From Alphaproteobacteria bacterium (GTDB lineage: Bacteria > Pseudomonadota > Alphaproteobacteria > Micropepsales > Micropepsaceae), in assembly GCA_017308475.1 (NCBI GenBank), contig JAFKEU010000004.1, positions 558,001 to 622,000 of the forward strand: a DNA stretch of 64,000 bases, in the 5' to 3' direction. Of this stretch, positions 8,351 to 17,260 are shown in pieces (within the stretch, counting starts at the first letter, position 1; every line of letters begins with the position of its first letter). The notes under the pieces are model-generated. The model had not been told where the DNA came from. It searched no databases and saw nothing but the letters and a program-made list of their open reading frames with translations. The translations under genes and the position numbers were made by a program.

Positions 8351-10543
8351 ATGCACGAAGAAGGGGCCAGCCGCCGCGAGGCGTTGCAGCTGGGCGCGGG
8401 CGGCCTGATGGCGGCGATGGCGCTGGATTCCACACGCGCATTTGCGCTCACCGGGGACATGGCGGGCCTTGAGTGGTCCAACAATGCCATGCGCTGGGTG
8501 CAGGTCGCCTTCACCGAGGACGATCCGCCGAATTACGACCCGCAATTCTGGTTCGACCTGTTCCGCAAGACCCATGCCGACGCGGTGTGCCTGTCGGCGG
8601 GCGGCTGCATCTGCTTCTATCCGTCCAAACTGCCGCTGCAGAAGCGCGCCAAATATCTCGGCGACCACGACATGTTCGGCGAGATGGTCAAGGGCGCGCG
8701 CGAACAGAAGATGTCGGTGATCGCCCGCGTCGATCCGCATGCGATGAGCAACGAGGCTTTTGCCGCCCATCCCGAATGGGCAGCCTGCACCGTCGACGGC
8801 AAGCCCCGCCGCCACTGGGCCGCAAAGGATATGTGGGTGACCTGCCAGAATGGCGGTTTCATGTTCGATTTCATGCCCCAGGTCCTGAAGGAAATCGCCG
8901 ACACCTATCAGCCGGAAGGTTTCTTCGGAAACCGCTGGGCGGGCAGCGGCATGTGCTATTGCAATACGTGCCGCATGCTGTTCCGCACGGCCACCGGCAT
9001 GGATCTGCCCACCAGCGACGATCCCCAGGACCCGCAGCGTCACGCTTATATTGCCTGGAACGCCGAGATGCGCTGGCGCCAGTTCAAGCTGTGGGACGAC
9101 ACGGTCAAGGCGTCGAAGGCCGACTGTTTCTTCAGTCCCAATGGCGGGATGAACGACCCGAACAAGGTCACCATTCCCATCGTGGCGGTGGACCGCCAGG
9201 GCCGCCACGGCACCACGCCGGTCTGGATGATGGGCAAGTTTGCCAAGATCACCCGCGCCTATATGCACAATTTGCCTGTTGCGGGGATCTTCAATGTCGG
9301 CGTGGAGGACGACAATCGCTGGAAGGATTCGGTGCAGCGCGGGCCCGAGCTCGCCGCCTGGATGCACGGCGGCATCGCCCAGGGCTTCCGCCCCTGGGTC
9401 TGCAAATTCAACGCCCGCGTCTTCGATCCGCGCTGGGTGGCGCCGGTGACGGATATCTATGAATGGCACTTCCGCAACGATAGGTACATGCGCAACACCG
9501 AGAACCTGGCGCGGGTGGCGATGATCAATTCCACCCAGACCGGCATCTATACCGCCGGTGGCGCGCCGCTGACCGCGGGCGACAATATCCCGACTGCCCA
9601 GCGGGTGACCGATTCGCAGAACGGCTATTACCAGGCGCTGGTCGAGGCGCGCATCCCCTTCGAGATGGCCGACGACCGCCAGCTGGAGGGCAGATATATC
9701 GATCGCTATCGCGTGCTGGTACTGCCGGACATAGCGGCCCTGTCAGACAGTCAGTGCGCGCTGATCCGCGATTACGTGCAGAAGGGCGGGCGCATCGTGG
9801 CGACGGGTGAGACTTCGCTCTATGACGAGACCGGCAAGAAGCGGAGGAATTTCGGCCTGGTCGACCTGTTCGGCTGCGACTATGTGAAGACCGAAAACGG
9901 CATCAAGAATTCCTATCTCACCCCGCGCCATCCGCACGACCTGACCAAAGGGCTGGAGGACGCGCCGCGCATCATTGCCGCCACCCAGCAGATCACGGTG
10001 AAGCCACATGCGGACACCAGACAGCCGCTGACGCTGGTGCCGGCCTATCCCGACCTGCCCATGGAGCGCGTCTATCCCGATGTGCTTGAGACCGACATTC
10101 CCATGGTCTTCTGCAACGAGGTGGGCAAGGGCCGGGTGGTCTATTTTCCCATGGACCTGGACCGCACCTTCTGGGAGGTGCTGGCCGAGGATCATCTGGT
10201 CTTGCTGAAGAATGCAGTGCTATGGGCGGCGGCGGAGCCGCAGCCGATGACCGTGACGGGGCCGGGGCTGATTGACGTCGCCTATTGGCGGCAGAAGAAT
10301 TCACTGACCGCGCACCTGGTCAACATGACCAATCCGATGATGATGAAGGGGCCCTATCGCCAGGTCATGCCGCTGGACGGGCCCTTCACCGTCACGCTGA
10401 CCGTGCCACACGGGGTGGATACGAAGAAGGTCACGCTGCTGGACAGCGGCAAGGCGGCGCGCTGGCACCGCAAGGGCCAGACCCTGACCATCGAGGTGCC
10501 ATCCATCCGGCTGCACGAGGTGGTGGCGGTTGACCTAAGTTGA
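8351..10543 (+). CDS. Tat-exported glycosyl hydrolase-like protein with beta-galactosidase trimerisation domain
   Basis: This 730-residue protein begins at 8351 after a GGGGAGCCGGA site. Its leader S-R-R-E-A-L-Q-L-G-A-G-G is twin-arginine type. Residues of about 30-400 resemble the hypothetical glycosyl hydrolase 6 (GHL6) TIM barrel: W-V-Q-V-A-F-T-E-D-D-P, F-W-F-D-L-F-R-K-T-H-A-D-A-V, and the cysteine cluster C-Y-C-N-T-C-R-M-L-F. Residues of about 430-620 look like the glycosyl hydrolase 42 trimerisation (glutamine-amidotransferase-like) domain: V-L-V-L-P-D-I-A-A-L-S and Y-V-Q-K-G-G-R-I-V-A-T-G-E. The substrate cannot be read from sequence. It is a single gene convergent with the ydbL operon. 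Confidence 0.75.
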   Translation: MHEEGASRREALQLGAGGLMAAMALDSTRAFALTGDMAGLEWSNNAMRWVQVAFTEDDPPNYDPQFWFDLFRKTHADAVCLSAGGCICFYPSKLPLQKRAKYLGDHDMFGEMVKGAREQKMSVIARVDPHAMSNEAFAAHPEWAACTVDGKPRRHWAAKDMWVTCQNGGFMFDFMPQVLKEIADTYQPEGFFGNRWAGSGMCYCNTCRMLFRTATGMDLPTSDDPQDPQRHAYIAWNAEMRWRQFKLWDDTVKASKADCFFSPNGGMNDPNKVTIPIVAVDRQGRHGTTPVWMMGKFAKITRAYMHNLPVAGIFNVGVEDDNRWKDSVQRGPELAAWMHGGIAQGFRPWVCKFNARVFDPRWVAPVTDIYEWHFRNDRYMRNTENLARVAMINSTQTGIYTAGGAPLTAGDNIPTAQRVTDSQNGYYQALVEARIPFEMADDRQLEGRYIDRYRVLVLPDIAALSDSQCALIRDYVQKGGRIVATGETSLYDETGKKRRNFGLVDLFGCDYVKTENGIKNSYLTPRHPHDLTKGLEDAPRIIAATQQITVKPHADTRQPLTLVPAYPDLPMERVYPDVLETDIPMVFCNEVGKGRVVYFPMDLDRTFWEVLAEDHLVLLKNAVLWAAAEPQPMTVTGPGLIDVAYWRQKNSLTAHLVNMTNPMMMKGPYRQVMPLDGPFTVTLTVPHGVDTKKVTLLDSGKAARWHRKGQTLTIEVPSIRLHEVVAVDLS

Positions 10544-10574
10544 ACCCCGTCCGGTTTCAGCTTTCGCTCGCCTC

Positions 10575-10652
10575 GTCCGTACGCTGTCGCTACGGACGGT
10601 CGGCTTCGCGCGCCAAAACCACTCCCCTTGGGTGCGCTTCGCGCAAAAGGGG
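10575..10652. repeat. Two-hairpin intergenic repeat, copy 2
   Basis: A first hairpin pairs GTCCGTA (10575-10581) with TACGGAC (10591-10597). A second pairs CCCCTT with AAGGGG around a TGCGC-TTC-GCGCA core (10624-10652). The same order of two hairpins followed by GCGGACCTG- or ACGGACCTG-type sequence occurs at 17145-17213. It lies in the convergent gap between the glycosidase-like gene and ydbL. Confidence 0.65.
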
Positions 10653-10677
10653 GACGGACCTGTGCCTGTATCAGCCC

Positions 10678-11055
10678 TTACTTCTTCGTCCAGTTGCCGC
10701 CCAGGGCCTTGAAATACTGGCCAGGTGGTGTCTTGGCGATCAGTTGGGCGCCCGTGGCCTGGCCTGCCGCCTCGGCCGTGACGCCGCTCTTGCCGGCGGT
10801 CTGGGCATAGACCTGCGACCGGCCCGAATTGATCGCGTTGACCGCGGCCGTCACGTTGGCGGGTGCCGACCCGCTGACAAAGCCCAGATAGCCGTCGCCC
10901 TGCTCCCCCACGGTGCCTGCAGCCTTGGCGGCGTCGACGGTGGCCTTGTCCGCGGCCAGGTCGGCGAATGCGGGCGTGGCAATAGCCAGGACAAGGGGGG
11001 CACCGGCCAGCATCAGCACGGCGAGGATGGCTTTGGTGTATTGGGCAGGGCGCAT
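10678..11055 (-). CDS. ydbL: YdbL family periplasmic protein (DUF1318)
   Basis: This 125-residue exported protein is the last gene of a ydbH-ynbE-ydbL operon. A signal peptide runs to about residue 32 (ending A-F-A). The mature part holds the DUF1318 landmarks: A-A-G-T-V-G-E-Q-x-D-G-Y-L-G near residues 46-58, V-N-A-I-N-S-G-R, and a C-terminal P-G-x-Y-F-K. In Escherichia coli, YdbL works with YdbH and YnbE in maintaining outer-membrane lipid homeostasis and appears to modulate the YdbH-YnbE bridge. Gene order and family membership are clear here; the role is inferred by homology. A 21-bp gap separates it from ynbE. Confidence 0.85.
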   Translation of the reverse strand: MRPAQYTKAILAVLMLAGAPLVLAIATPAFADLAADKATVDAAKAAGTVGEQGDGYLGFVSGSAPANVTAAVNAINSGRSQVYAQTAGKSGVTAEAAGQATGAQLIAKTPPGQYFKALGGNWTKK

Positions 11056-11076
11056 GTCGGTCGATCCTTCCTCAGA

Positions 11077-11259
11077 TCAGAACAGGTCGGGATTCTGCTG
11101 GATGGCGGTCTGGACTTCCTTGTCCAGGCGCACCCGCACATCGGCATCCAGCTTGGCATAGATGTTGATCGGGGCGACTTCCACGCGGATGGTCGGCGTA
11201 CACGCACACAGGGCTGCCGTCGCGGCGCCGGCCAGAATCAGTTTCCGTACTGGATTCAT
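11077..11259 (-). CDS. ynbE: YnbE family outer-membrane lipoprotein
   Basis: This 60-residue lipoprotein has the lipobox A-A-L-C-A-C within residues 15-20. It then has T-P-T-I-R-V-E-V-A-P-I-N-I-Y-A-K-L-D-A-D-V, the conserved core of YnbE proteins. Its ATG follows the ydbH TAG stop with no intervening base (stop at 11260-11262, start at 11259), so translation is almost certainly coupled. In E. coli YnbE multimerises by beta-strand stacking and binds the C-terminus of YdbH to complete an intermembrane bridge. The short size is normal for the family. Confidence 0.88.
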   Translation of the reverse strand: MNPVRKLILAGAATAALCACTPTIRVEVAPINIYAKLDADVRVRLDKEVQTAIQQNPDLF

Positions 11260-13944
11260 CTATGGCGCTCCCTGGGCCGGACTGAGGGTTTTTGACCACG
11301 CCTCGGCATAGGATTTCAAGAGTTCGTCGAAATTAAGGGAGGTGTCCAGGGTCAGGTCGATGGGGGTATTGGACGGCAGGGGGATCGACTGCTGCAGTGC
11401 AGACCCGTCCAGGAGGCTGCTAAGGCTGACTTCCGCCGTCTGGGGCCTGGGCGGATCGCTATGGCCCTTGATGTGGAATATCACCTGCAGCCGCCCGCCC
11501 GGCACCGAATTGAGCGTGGCGCTCATCTGGTCGAAAGCCAGATTCTCCAGCGCCTGATAGGCAAAGTCCTGGACCGCATTGGTGGCGGCGGCACCTTGCG
11601 TCCACAGGCTGCGGTCGATCGACAGGCGGCCCGGCCCGTCGGCAGCAATGTGGCCGCCCGCAATGCGCACGCCTTCCGGGCCGGTGGTAAAGGGAATATG
11701 GCCGCTGACCTTGCCCTCCAACCTGATGCGGGTGCCCAGGTTTGAAGCGGCAATCAACGAGGACAGGGTGATGGCGTCCAGATCGGCGGCGCCCGCGATA
11801 CGGGTGGGATCGGCAGTCTTGATGGTAAAGGCGCCCATGCTGGCATGCCCTTCGGCGAAACCCGCCTTTACCGAGCCGACCGTGACGGCGCCCGGCCCAA
11901 AGCCGAATTTCAGGTCGACCGCACTGAAGGGCAGCGTCCAGTCGATGCGGGAAATGGCGAGGGTCTGGTCCGGTGCGGTCCGGGGTGGCAGCAACGAGGT
12001 GAACGCCAGCCTGGTTTTGACGGCGTGGGCGGTGCCCAGCGGCGTCAGGAAATCCAGCCCATCGATGGCAAGGGTGCCGTGGCTGTCAATGCCATTTGCG
12101 TCCCAGGTCACATCGCCGTCGAACTGGGCGGCGCCTTTGGTCTGACGAAAGGCCACCAGCAGTGGCGACAGATCCGCCGGCTGCAGACGGTCGGGCGCGA
12201 AAGAAAGATGTGGCGCGGCGATATGGGCGCTGCCGCGCCCGCTGGTCATCGCGTGCGTGATAGCGACATCGGCCAGCGCGGCGCCGGCCTTGCCGGTCAC
12301 GGCCAGCGTGCCGCGCCAGATGTTCCGGGCCAGCCGCAGCCTGCCCCTGCCGTTCACCGGATTGAAGCGAAGCGGGCGTGTTGCGTCGCTGATGCGCGCC
12401 GAGGTGATGGCCACGGTGCCCTGCATGCCGGTTGGCGACGCCCCACCACGAAAATCCAGCCGCGCGGCACCCCGGTCCAGATAAACACCGGCCAATGTCA
12501 GGGCCGCTTTCGCGTCACGCGCCAGCGCAGCCAGTACCCAGCCGTCCCTGCCTCCGGAAAACAGTGGCTTGCGCTGTTGCGGACAGAGCGAGGCGGAGAT
12601 CGCCGCGGCCATCACCTTGCCGGGGCGGAATTGCGCCAGGCGGACAGGCGCACAGGACTGAAGCTGGAAGCCATAGGCGCCGTCCTGCCAGGACAATGTG
12701 CCGTGCCCCGAGACTTTCGCGCCGCGCAGCATGGCATAGTCGAACCGCGCTGCAATCGTCAGCGGGCCGGTCAGGCCGCGCCCCGTCCACATCATATTGT
12801 CGCTGCCGGCGGTGAGGCGCGGCAGCCCCCCGCCGCCAAGCGCGGCATCGAAGCGGATTGTCAGCGCGTCGGACGAACCATCCAGCGTCAGGGCAGGAAC
12901 ATCCAGATGCGCGCCTGCCGCCCCCGCGATCTTCAGGGGGGCGGTTAGCCTGGCCTCGGTGCGCGTGCCGTCATGGCTGACATGTGCCTGAAAGGCCGCA
13001 TCCAGGCGAGTCAGGTTGCGCGCGATGGCCGCCGTCAGCCGGGCGTCACCGGTGCTGGGCGTGGCGAGCGTGAGCCCGGCGCCAAGCGTGGCCGAAATAT
13101 CCGCTGCCATCTTCAGGCCCCCGCCGGTCTGGACATGAATCCGGGAGAGCGCCAGGTCCAGCGCGGGGCGGTCCAGATGCGCGCCGGCATCCCACGCGTC
13201 GGCATCGGCTTTCACATGGACGCGCGACGCCGTCACCACGAGCGTGCCCTCCTGCATCTGCCAGCGCAGGCCATCAGCCGTGACATTGGCGACCAGTTCA
13301 CGCACCTCGACGGCGGGATCGTTCAGGTCGGCCGCGACATGGGCCCGGACCTGGCCGGTGGCGGCGTCGTAATCCAACTGCGCCGCCCGCAGCCCTATCG
13401 CATGGCCGTTATAGATGACGTTCGCGGGTTCCGCCCTCAAGGTCACCGAGACCGGCAGGTTTTTCACCAGCTTGACGTTGCCGGCCACCTCCAGCGCACC
13501 CGCGGGCGTCGACAGGTGCGCTGTGAGGCCTGTCAAAGATACCATAAGATCGTCGCTGACATAGTCGGACTTTCCGCCTTCGGGCAGCGAATCCAGCCAG
13601 GGCTGCAGGCTGCCCAGCGTGATGCGCCCACCCGCGCCGACGCGCGCGCGCACCACCGGATCGACCAGCCGCACTTCGACGATGCGGGGCATCCAGCGCA
13701 TGGGATCGAAATAGATCTCGATGCGGCGCGCGGAGACGTCGGGCGCGTCGGCCGGCCCCAAGGCAAAACTGCCGCTGACGCCGGAAAAACCCAGGGCACC
13801 GATGTCGATACGCGATTGCACGCCATGCTGGTGGAAATAGGCGCGCGCGATCTCGCCGGCCAGCCGGGCGCGCCCCGCCCATGCCAGCAGCAGTAACAGC
13901 GCGATGCCGCCTAGGATCAGGCCCAGCCAGCGCTTGCCGGTCAC
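11260..13944 (-). CDS. ydbH: YdbH family AsmA-like intermembrane lipid-transport protein
   Basis: This 894-residue protein has one N-terminal membrane anchor (about residues 5-24, L-G-L-I-L-G-G-I-A-L-L-L-L-L-A-W). A very long region of alternating beta-strand pattern with many A-x-V/L-x repeats follows, as in the AsmA-like proteins TamB, YhdP and YdbH that form hydrophobic grooves across the periplasm. The C-terminal part (L-Q-V-I-F-H-I-K-G-H-S-D-P and D-L-T-L-D-T-S-L-N-F-D-E-L-L) matches the YdbH end, which in E. coli contacts YnbE. Length is close to the E. coli protein. It heads a three-gene operon and lies 45 bp downstream of the lactonase gene of the fucose cluster, so some read-through is possible. 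Confidence 0.85.
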   Translation of the reverse strand: MTGKRWLGLILGGIALLLLLAWAGRARLAGEIARAYFHQHGVQSRIDIGALGFSGVSGSFALGPADAPDVSARRIEIYFDPMRWMPRIVEVRLVDPVVRARVGAGGRITLGSLQPWLDSLPEGGKSDYVSDDLMVSLTGLTAHLSTPAGALEVAGNVKLVKNLPVSVTLRAEPANVIYNGHAIGLRAAQLDYDAATGQVRAHVAADLNDPAVEVRELVANVTADGLRWQMQEGTLVVTASRVHVKADADAWDAGAHLDRPALDLALSRIHVQTGGGLKMAADISATLGAGLTLATPSTGDARLTAAIARNLTRLDAAFQAHVSHDGTRTEARLTAPLKIAGAAGAHLDVPALTLDGSSDALTIRFDAALGGGGLPRLTAGSDNMMWTGRGLTGPLTIAARFDYAMLRGAKVSGHGTLSWQDGAYGFQLQSCAPVRLAQFRPGKVMAAAISASLCPQQRKPLFSGGRDGWVLAALARDAKAALTLAGVYLDRGAARLDFRGGASPTGMQGTVAITSARISDATRPLRFNPVNGRGRLRLARNIWRGTLAVTGKAGAALADVAITHAMTSGRGSAHIAAPHLSFAPDRLQPADLSPLLVAFRQTKGAAQFDGDVTWDANGIDSHGTLAIDGLDFLTPLGTAHAVKTRLAFTSLLPPRTAPDQTLAISRIDWTLPFSAVDLKFGFGPGAVTVGSVKAGFAEGHASMGAFTIKTADPTRIAGAADLDAITLSSLIAASNLGTRIRLEGKVSGHIPFTTGPEGVRIAGGHIAADGPGRLSIDRSLWTQGAAATNAVQDFAYQALENLAFDQMSATLNSVPGGRLQVIFHIKGHSDPPRPQTAEVSLSSLLDGSALQQSIPLPSNTPIDLTLDTSLNFDELLKSYAEAWSKTLSPAQGAP

Positions 13945-13989
13945 GCAAAATGCTCCATCTCGATCAGGCTAGCAGATTTTGGCGGCAAA

Positions 13990-14838
13990 TCAGGCGCCGA
14001 TATGGCGCGGCGCATCCGGCCGATAGATCCGCAGCGCGTTGGCGCCCATGACCGCGCGCGCGGCGCTGGACTGGCGGGCCGCGATCGCCTCGTGCGCCAG
14101 CTCGAACCAGTCCCGGTAATCGCCGGCGAGCGCAAGCACCGGCCAGTCGCTACCCCAGATCAGCCGTTCGGCGCCGAACAGGTCGAACAGGACGTCGGCG
14201 GCGTCCTTCACATGCCTGGTACCCGCGCCGGGCGGAAGTTCCGTGAGCAGACCCGAGAGCTTGCAGGTCACATTGGGGTGCGCGGACAGCTTCGCCAAAC
14301 CGGCACGCCAGGCCGCCATCGCTTCGCCATCGCCCAGACCGGGCTTGGCGCCGTGATCCAGCACGATGGATAGCTGGGGATGGCGCGCAGCCAGTTCGGC
14401 GATCACGCCGATCTGGTGCGATTTTATCAGCGCGTCGAAAACCAGCCCTTCGGCGGCGATGGCATTGATGGCAGGTTCCAGTTCGCGGCGCAGGATCCAG
14501 TCGGGCTGGCTTATGTCCTGCAGCATGGGCCGCACACCCAGGAAAAGTGTATCCTGCGCGCGCCTCCGCACCTGATCGACGGCACCTGGCGCGTCAAGGC
14601 CAATCCAGCCCACCACGCCCACCACCCAGGACGTGCGCCGCGCGATGGCGAGCATATAATCGGTCTCGGCACTGGTGGGCGCGGCCTGAACCAGGATGGT
14701 GGCGTCCACGCCCGAAGCCTGCAGCAGCGGGCGGAGATCGTCGGTGCCATAGAGACGGTAGATCGGCATGTCCGGCGTCAGCCAGCCGTAATCGCCACGC
14801 GCCGGGTCCCAGAAATGCTGGTGGGCATCGACGATCAC
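13990..14838 (-). CDS. COG3618 amidohydrolase, probable L-fucono/rhamnono-lactonase
   Basis: This 282-residue metal-dependent hydrolase belongs to amidohydrolase-2 (COG3618), which contains L-fucono-1,5-lactonases and related sugar lactonases. The GTG start at 14838 is favoured because it shares a GTGA overlap with the upstream aldo/keto reductase stop and places the H-x-H motif (D-A-H-Q-H-F-W-D-P) at the very N-terminus as in the family; an open extension to 14892 lies inside the reductase. Other metal and catalytic motifs are V-L-D-H-G-A-K-P and W-G-S-D-W-P-V. It would hydrolyse the lactone made by the reductase. It is the last gene of the fucP cluster. Confidence 0.85.
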   Translation of the reverse strand: MIVDAHQHFWDPARGDYGWLTPDMPIYRLYGTDDLRPLLQASGVDATILVQAAPTSAETDYMLAIARRTSWVVGVVGWIGLDAPGAVDQVRRRAQDTLFLGVRPMLQDISQPDWILRRELEPAINAIAAEGLVFDALIKSHQIGVIAELAARHPQLSIVLDHGAKPGLGDGEAMAAWRAGLAKLSAHPNVTCKLSGLLTELPPGAGTRHVKDAADVLFDLFGAERLIWGSDWPVLALAGDYRDWFELAHEAIAARQSSAARAVMGANALRIYRPDAPRHIGA

Positions 14839-15851
14839 GCGGGCACCGGGGCTTCGGCGCGCATCAACCCTTCCGCTTTCAGGTCCCGCCACAGCGCGGC
14901 CGGGATTGGGTGACTGTAAAGCGCCAGCGCCTGTTTCACGCGCGCGGGCGAATCCAGGCCGGGGATCACGCTGGCGACCAGCGGATGGGCAAGCGGAAAC
15001 TGCAATGCCGCGGCCGGCAGCGGCACGCCATGCCGGTCACACACGGCCTCGATCGCGGCGACCTTTTCGATCACGTCGCGCGGCGCCGATTCATAATTGA
15101 AGGTCGTGGCGGCGCCAGACTTGACGCCGACCGCGAGAATGCCCGAATTGAAAGGGCCGCCCACTACGATCGCGGTGCCGGCTTCCTCGCAGGCTGGGAA
15201 CAGGTCGTCCAGCGGTTCCTGTTCCAGCAGCGTATAGCGGCCCGCCAACAGGATGACGTCCAGCCGGGCGTGATCCATCACTTCCCGGCAGGCGGCGGCT
15301 TCGTTCACGCCGACGCCGAAACCGGCGATGGCGCCCTTCTCGCGCAGTTCCTCCAGGGCCTTCAGGCCGCCGCCGCGCGTCAGCTGGGCCATGTAGAGGT
15401 GATCCTGGCTGCCGTGAGTCAGCCGGCCAATGTCGTGGATATAAAGAATGTCGATGCGTGCAAGTCCCAGCCGCTGAAGGCTTTCCCGGTACGAGCGCAT
15501 TACCGCGTCATAGGAATAATCGAACACCGGCTCGAACGGCATTGGCGTGGCATAACCGTGGCGCACCTCGCTTTCACTGACCGGATGGGCCACCGGCTCC
15601 AGCAGGCGGCCCACCTTGGTCGAAACCACGAAATCGCCGCCGCGCAGCGCATCGCCCAGCCTGCGTTCGGACAGGCCGAAGCCATAGAAGGGTGCAGTGT
15701 CGAAATAACCAAAGCAGCCCGCCTTCGCCGCCGCCAAGGTGGCGCGCGCTATATCATCCGCCAGCGGGCGGAACAGATTGCCCAGCGGCGCCGATCCGAA
15801 GCCCAGTTCGGTGACGGAAAGGCCCGTGCGGCCAAGTGCGCGACGTTTCAT
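14835..15851 (-). CDS. Aldo/keto reductase, probable L-fucose/aldose 1-dehydrogenase
   Basis: This 338-residue NAD(P)-dependent oxidoreductase has the aldo/keto reductase tetrad: D and Y in F-D-T-A-P-F-Y-G-F-G, K in V-V-S-T-K-V-G-R and H in I-L-Y-I-H-D-I-G. The N-terminus R-A-L-G-R-T-G-L-S-V-T-E-L-G-F-G-S-A-P-L is typical of the D-threo-aldose/L-fucose dehydrogenase subgroup, which oxidises the sugar at C1 to a lactone. Its ATG at 15851 overlaps the permease stop by 4 bp (ATGA), so the start is well fixed even though an in-frame extension is open upstream. Position between a fucose-type permease and a lactonase supports a lactone-forming role. Confidence 0.87.
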   Translation of the reverse strand: MKRRALGRTGLSVTELGFGSAPLGNLFRPLADDIARATLAAAKAGCFGYFDTAPFYGFGLSERRLGDALRGGDFVVSTKVGRLLEPVAHPVSESEVRHGYATPMPFEPVFDYSYDAVMRSYRESLQRLGLARIDILYIHDIGRLTHGSQDHLYMAQLTRGGGLKALEELREKGAIAGFGVGVNEAAACREVMDHARLDVILLAGRYTLLEQEPLDDLFPACEEAGTAIVVGGPFNSGILAVGVKSGAATTFNYESAPRDVIEKVAAIEAVCDRHGVPLPAAALQFPLAHPLVASVIPGLDSPARVKQALALYSHPIPAALWRDLKAEGLMRAEAPVPA

Positions 15852-17110
15852 GGCGCAACCCGTCCCAGGCGCGGCGCCATGACGGCAAAGCTCAGAACCA
15901 CCAGATAGCAGAGGGCGGGGAAGAACAGGCTCCAGTGCAGGGCCCCCATATGGTCGGCGATGATCGACATCAGCGGCGGCACCACCGCGGCGCCCGAGAT
16001 CGCCATCACGATGAAGCTGGCGGCAAACTCGGTCTCGTGGCCCAGCCCTTCCAGCCCCAGCGCGAATATGGTGGGGAACATGATCGACATGAAGAAGCTG
16101 GTCGCCACCATCGCATAGATCGACGGAAATCCGCCCAGCGTCGCCGCCGCCACACACAGCGCAATGTTGCAGGCGCAATAGAGCGCCAGCTGGCGCGCCG
16201 GGACCATGAAGCGCTGCAGCCAGGCGCCGGAAAATCGGCCGACACAGAATGCGACCATGGTGGCGAACAGGTAGACGGTCGCACCGGTGCGTTCAGGAAC
16301 ATGGGCTGCCTCTTGCGAGAAATCCACCAGCAGGCTCCAGGTGCCCACCTGCGCGCCGACATAGAAGAACTGCGCCACCACGGCATAGAGCACGCGCGGC
16401 CGCTTCAGCACGGACAGGGGCGAGCGTGCGCCTTGCGGCGTCACCTCGTCGCGCAGGGGCGGATATCGGGTCAGCGCGATGGCGGCAGCGATCACCACCA
16501 TCAATATGCCCAGCACCAGATAGGGCAGGCCTACCGCCGCCGCCTCACCGGCGCGCCATTGGTCGACGGCCTGGGGCGTCATCGCGGCGAGCTGGGCAGG
16601 CGTGTACTCGACGCCCGAGAAGATCACATAACCGCCTACCAGCGGCCCCAGCACGGTGGCGACGCCATTGAACGCCTGGGCGAAGTTCAGGCGCGGCGAC
16701 GCGGTTTCGGGCGCCCCCATGATGGCGATATAGGGATTGGCGCTGGTCTCCAGAAAGGCGGCGCCAAAAGCGATGATGTAGAGCGCCACCAGGAAGATGC
16801 CATAGACGCGCATATGCGCCGCCGGCACGAACAGGAAGGCGCCGATGGCATACATGGCAAGGCCCGTCACCATGGTCTTCTTGTAGCCGACCCGGCGGAT
16901 GATCATCGCCGCCGGCAGGGGCGCGCAGAAATAGCCGATATAAAAGGCGAACTGGGTCAGGCTGGCCTGGGTGCGGGTCAGGTCCAGCGCCTTCTGGAAG
17001 TGGTGCAGCAGAAGGTCGTTGAACTGGGATGCCAGGCCCCAGGCGAAAAACAGGGTCGAGGTAAGAGCGAACGCAACGAGATAGCGCCGCTCGACAACAG
17101 GTGGCTTCAT
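15848..17110 (-). CDS. fucP: FucP-like L-fucose:H+ symporter (MFS, FHS family)
   Basis: This 420-residue carrier has about 12 predicted membrane helices. The opening F-A-L-T-S-T-L-F-F-A-W-G-L-A-S-Q-F-N-D-L-L, then Q-F-A-F-Y-I-G-Y-F and E-T-S-A-N-P-Y-I, are signatures of the fucose/glucose-galactose/sugar symporter (FHS) family. It imports a deoxysugar or hexose with protons. It is followed by overlapping genes for an aldose dehydrogenase and a lactonase and preceded by a UxaA-family dehydratase, so L-fucose or a close relative such as 6-deoxygalactose, L-galactose or D-arabinose is the likely substrate. Substrate specificity is inferred from context. Confidence 0.82.
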   Translation of the reverse strand: MKPPVVERRYLVAFALTSTLFFAWGLASQFNDLLLHHFQKALDLTRTQASLTQFAFYIGYFCAPLPAAMIIRRVGYKKTMVTGLAMYAIGAFLFVPAAHMRVYGIFLVALYIIAFGAAFLETSANPYIAIMGAPETASPRLNFAQAFNGVATVLGPLVGGYVIFSGVEYTPAQLAAMTPQAVDQWRAGEAAAVGLPYLVLGILMVVIAAAIALTRYPPLRDEVTPQGARSPLSVLKRPRVLYAVVAQFFYVGAQVGTWSLLVDFSQEAAHVPERTGATVYLFATMVAFCVGRFSGAWLQRFMVPARQLALYCACNIALCVAAATLGGFPSIYAMVATSFFMSIMFPTIFALGLEGLGHETEFAASFIVMAISGAAVVPPLMSIIADHMGALHWSLFFPALCYLVVLSFAVMAPRLGRVAP

Positions 17111-17144
17111 AATTCCCCAACCCTTTTTAATTGACCCCCTCCGG

Positions 17145-17213
17145 CTTCAACTTACCCTTCGGTCGTTGAAGCCACCTCCCCCTTGGGATGCGCTTCGCGC
17201 ATAAAGGGGGAGG
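17145..17213. repeat. Two-hairpin intergenic repeat, copy 3
   Basis: CTTCAAC (17145-17151) pairs with GTTGAAG (17165-17171). It is followed by a strong hairpin 17175-17213 in which CCTCCCCCTT pairs with AAGGGGGAGG around TGCGC-TTC-GCGCA. This is the best-formed copy. It lies between the UxaA-family gene and fucP, both on the minus strand, and so could attenuate fucP transcription or separate the messages. Confidence 0.7.
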
Positions 17214-17260
17214 CGGACCTGCGTTTGCTTCGGCAGTCTAAGAGGATTGGGATGGCGGCG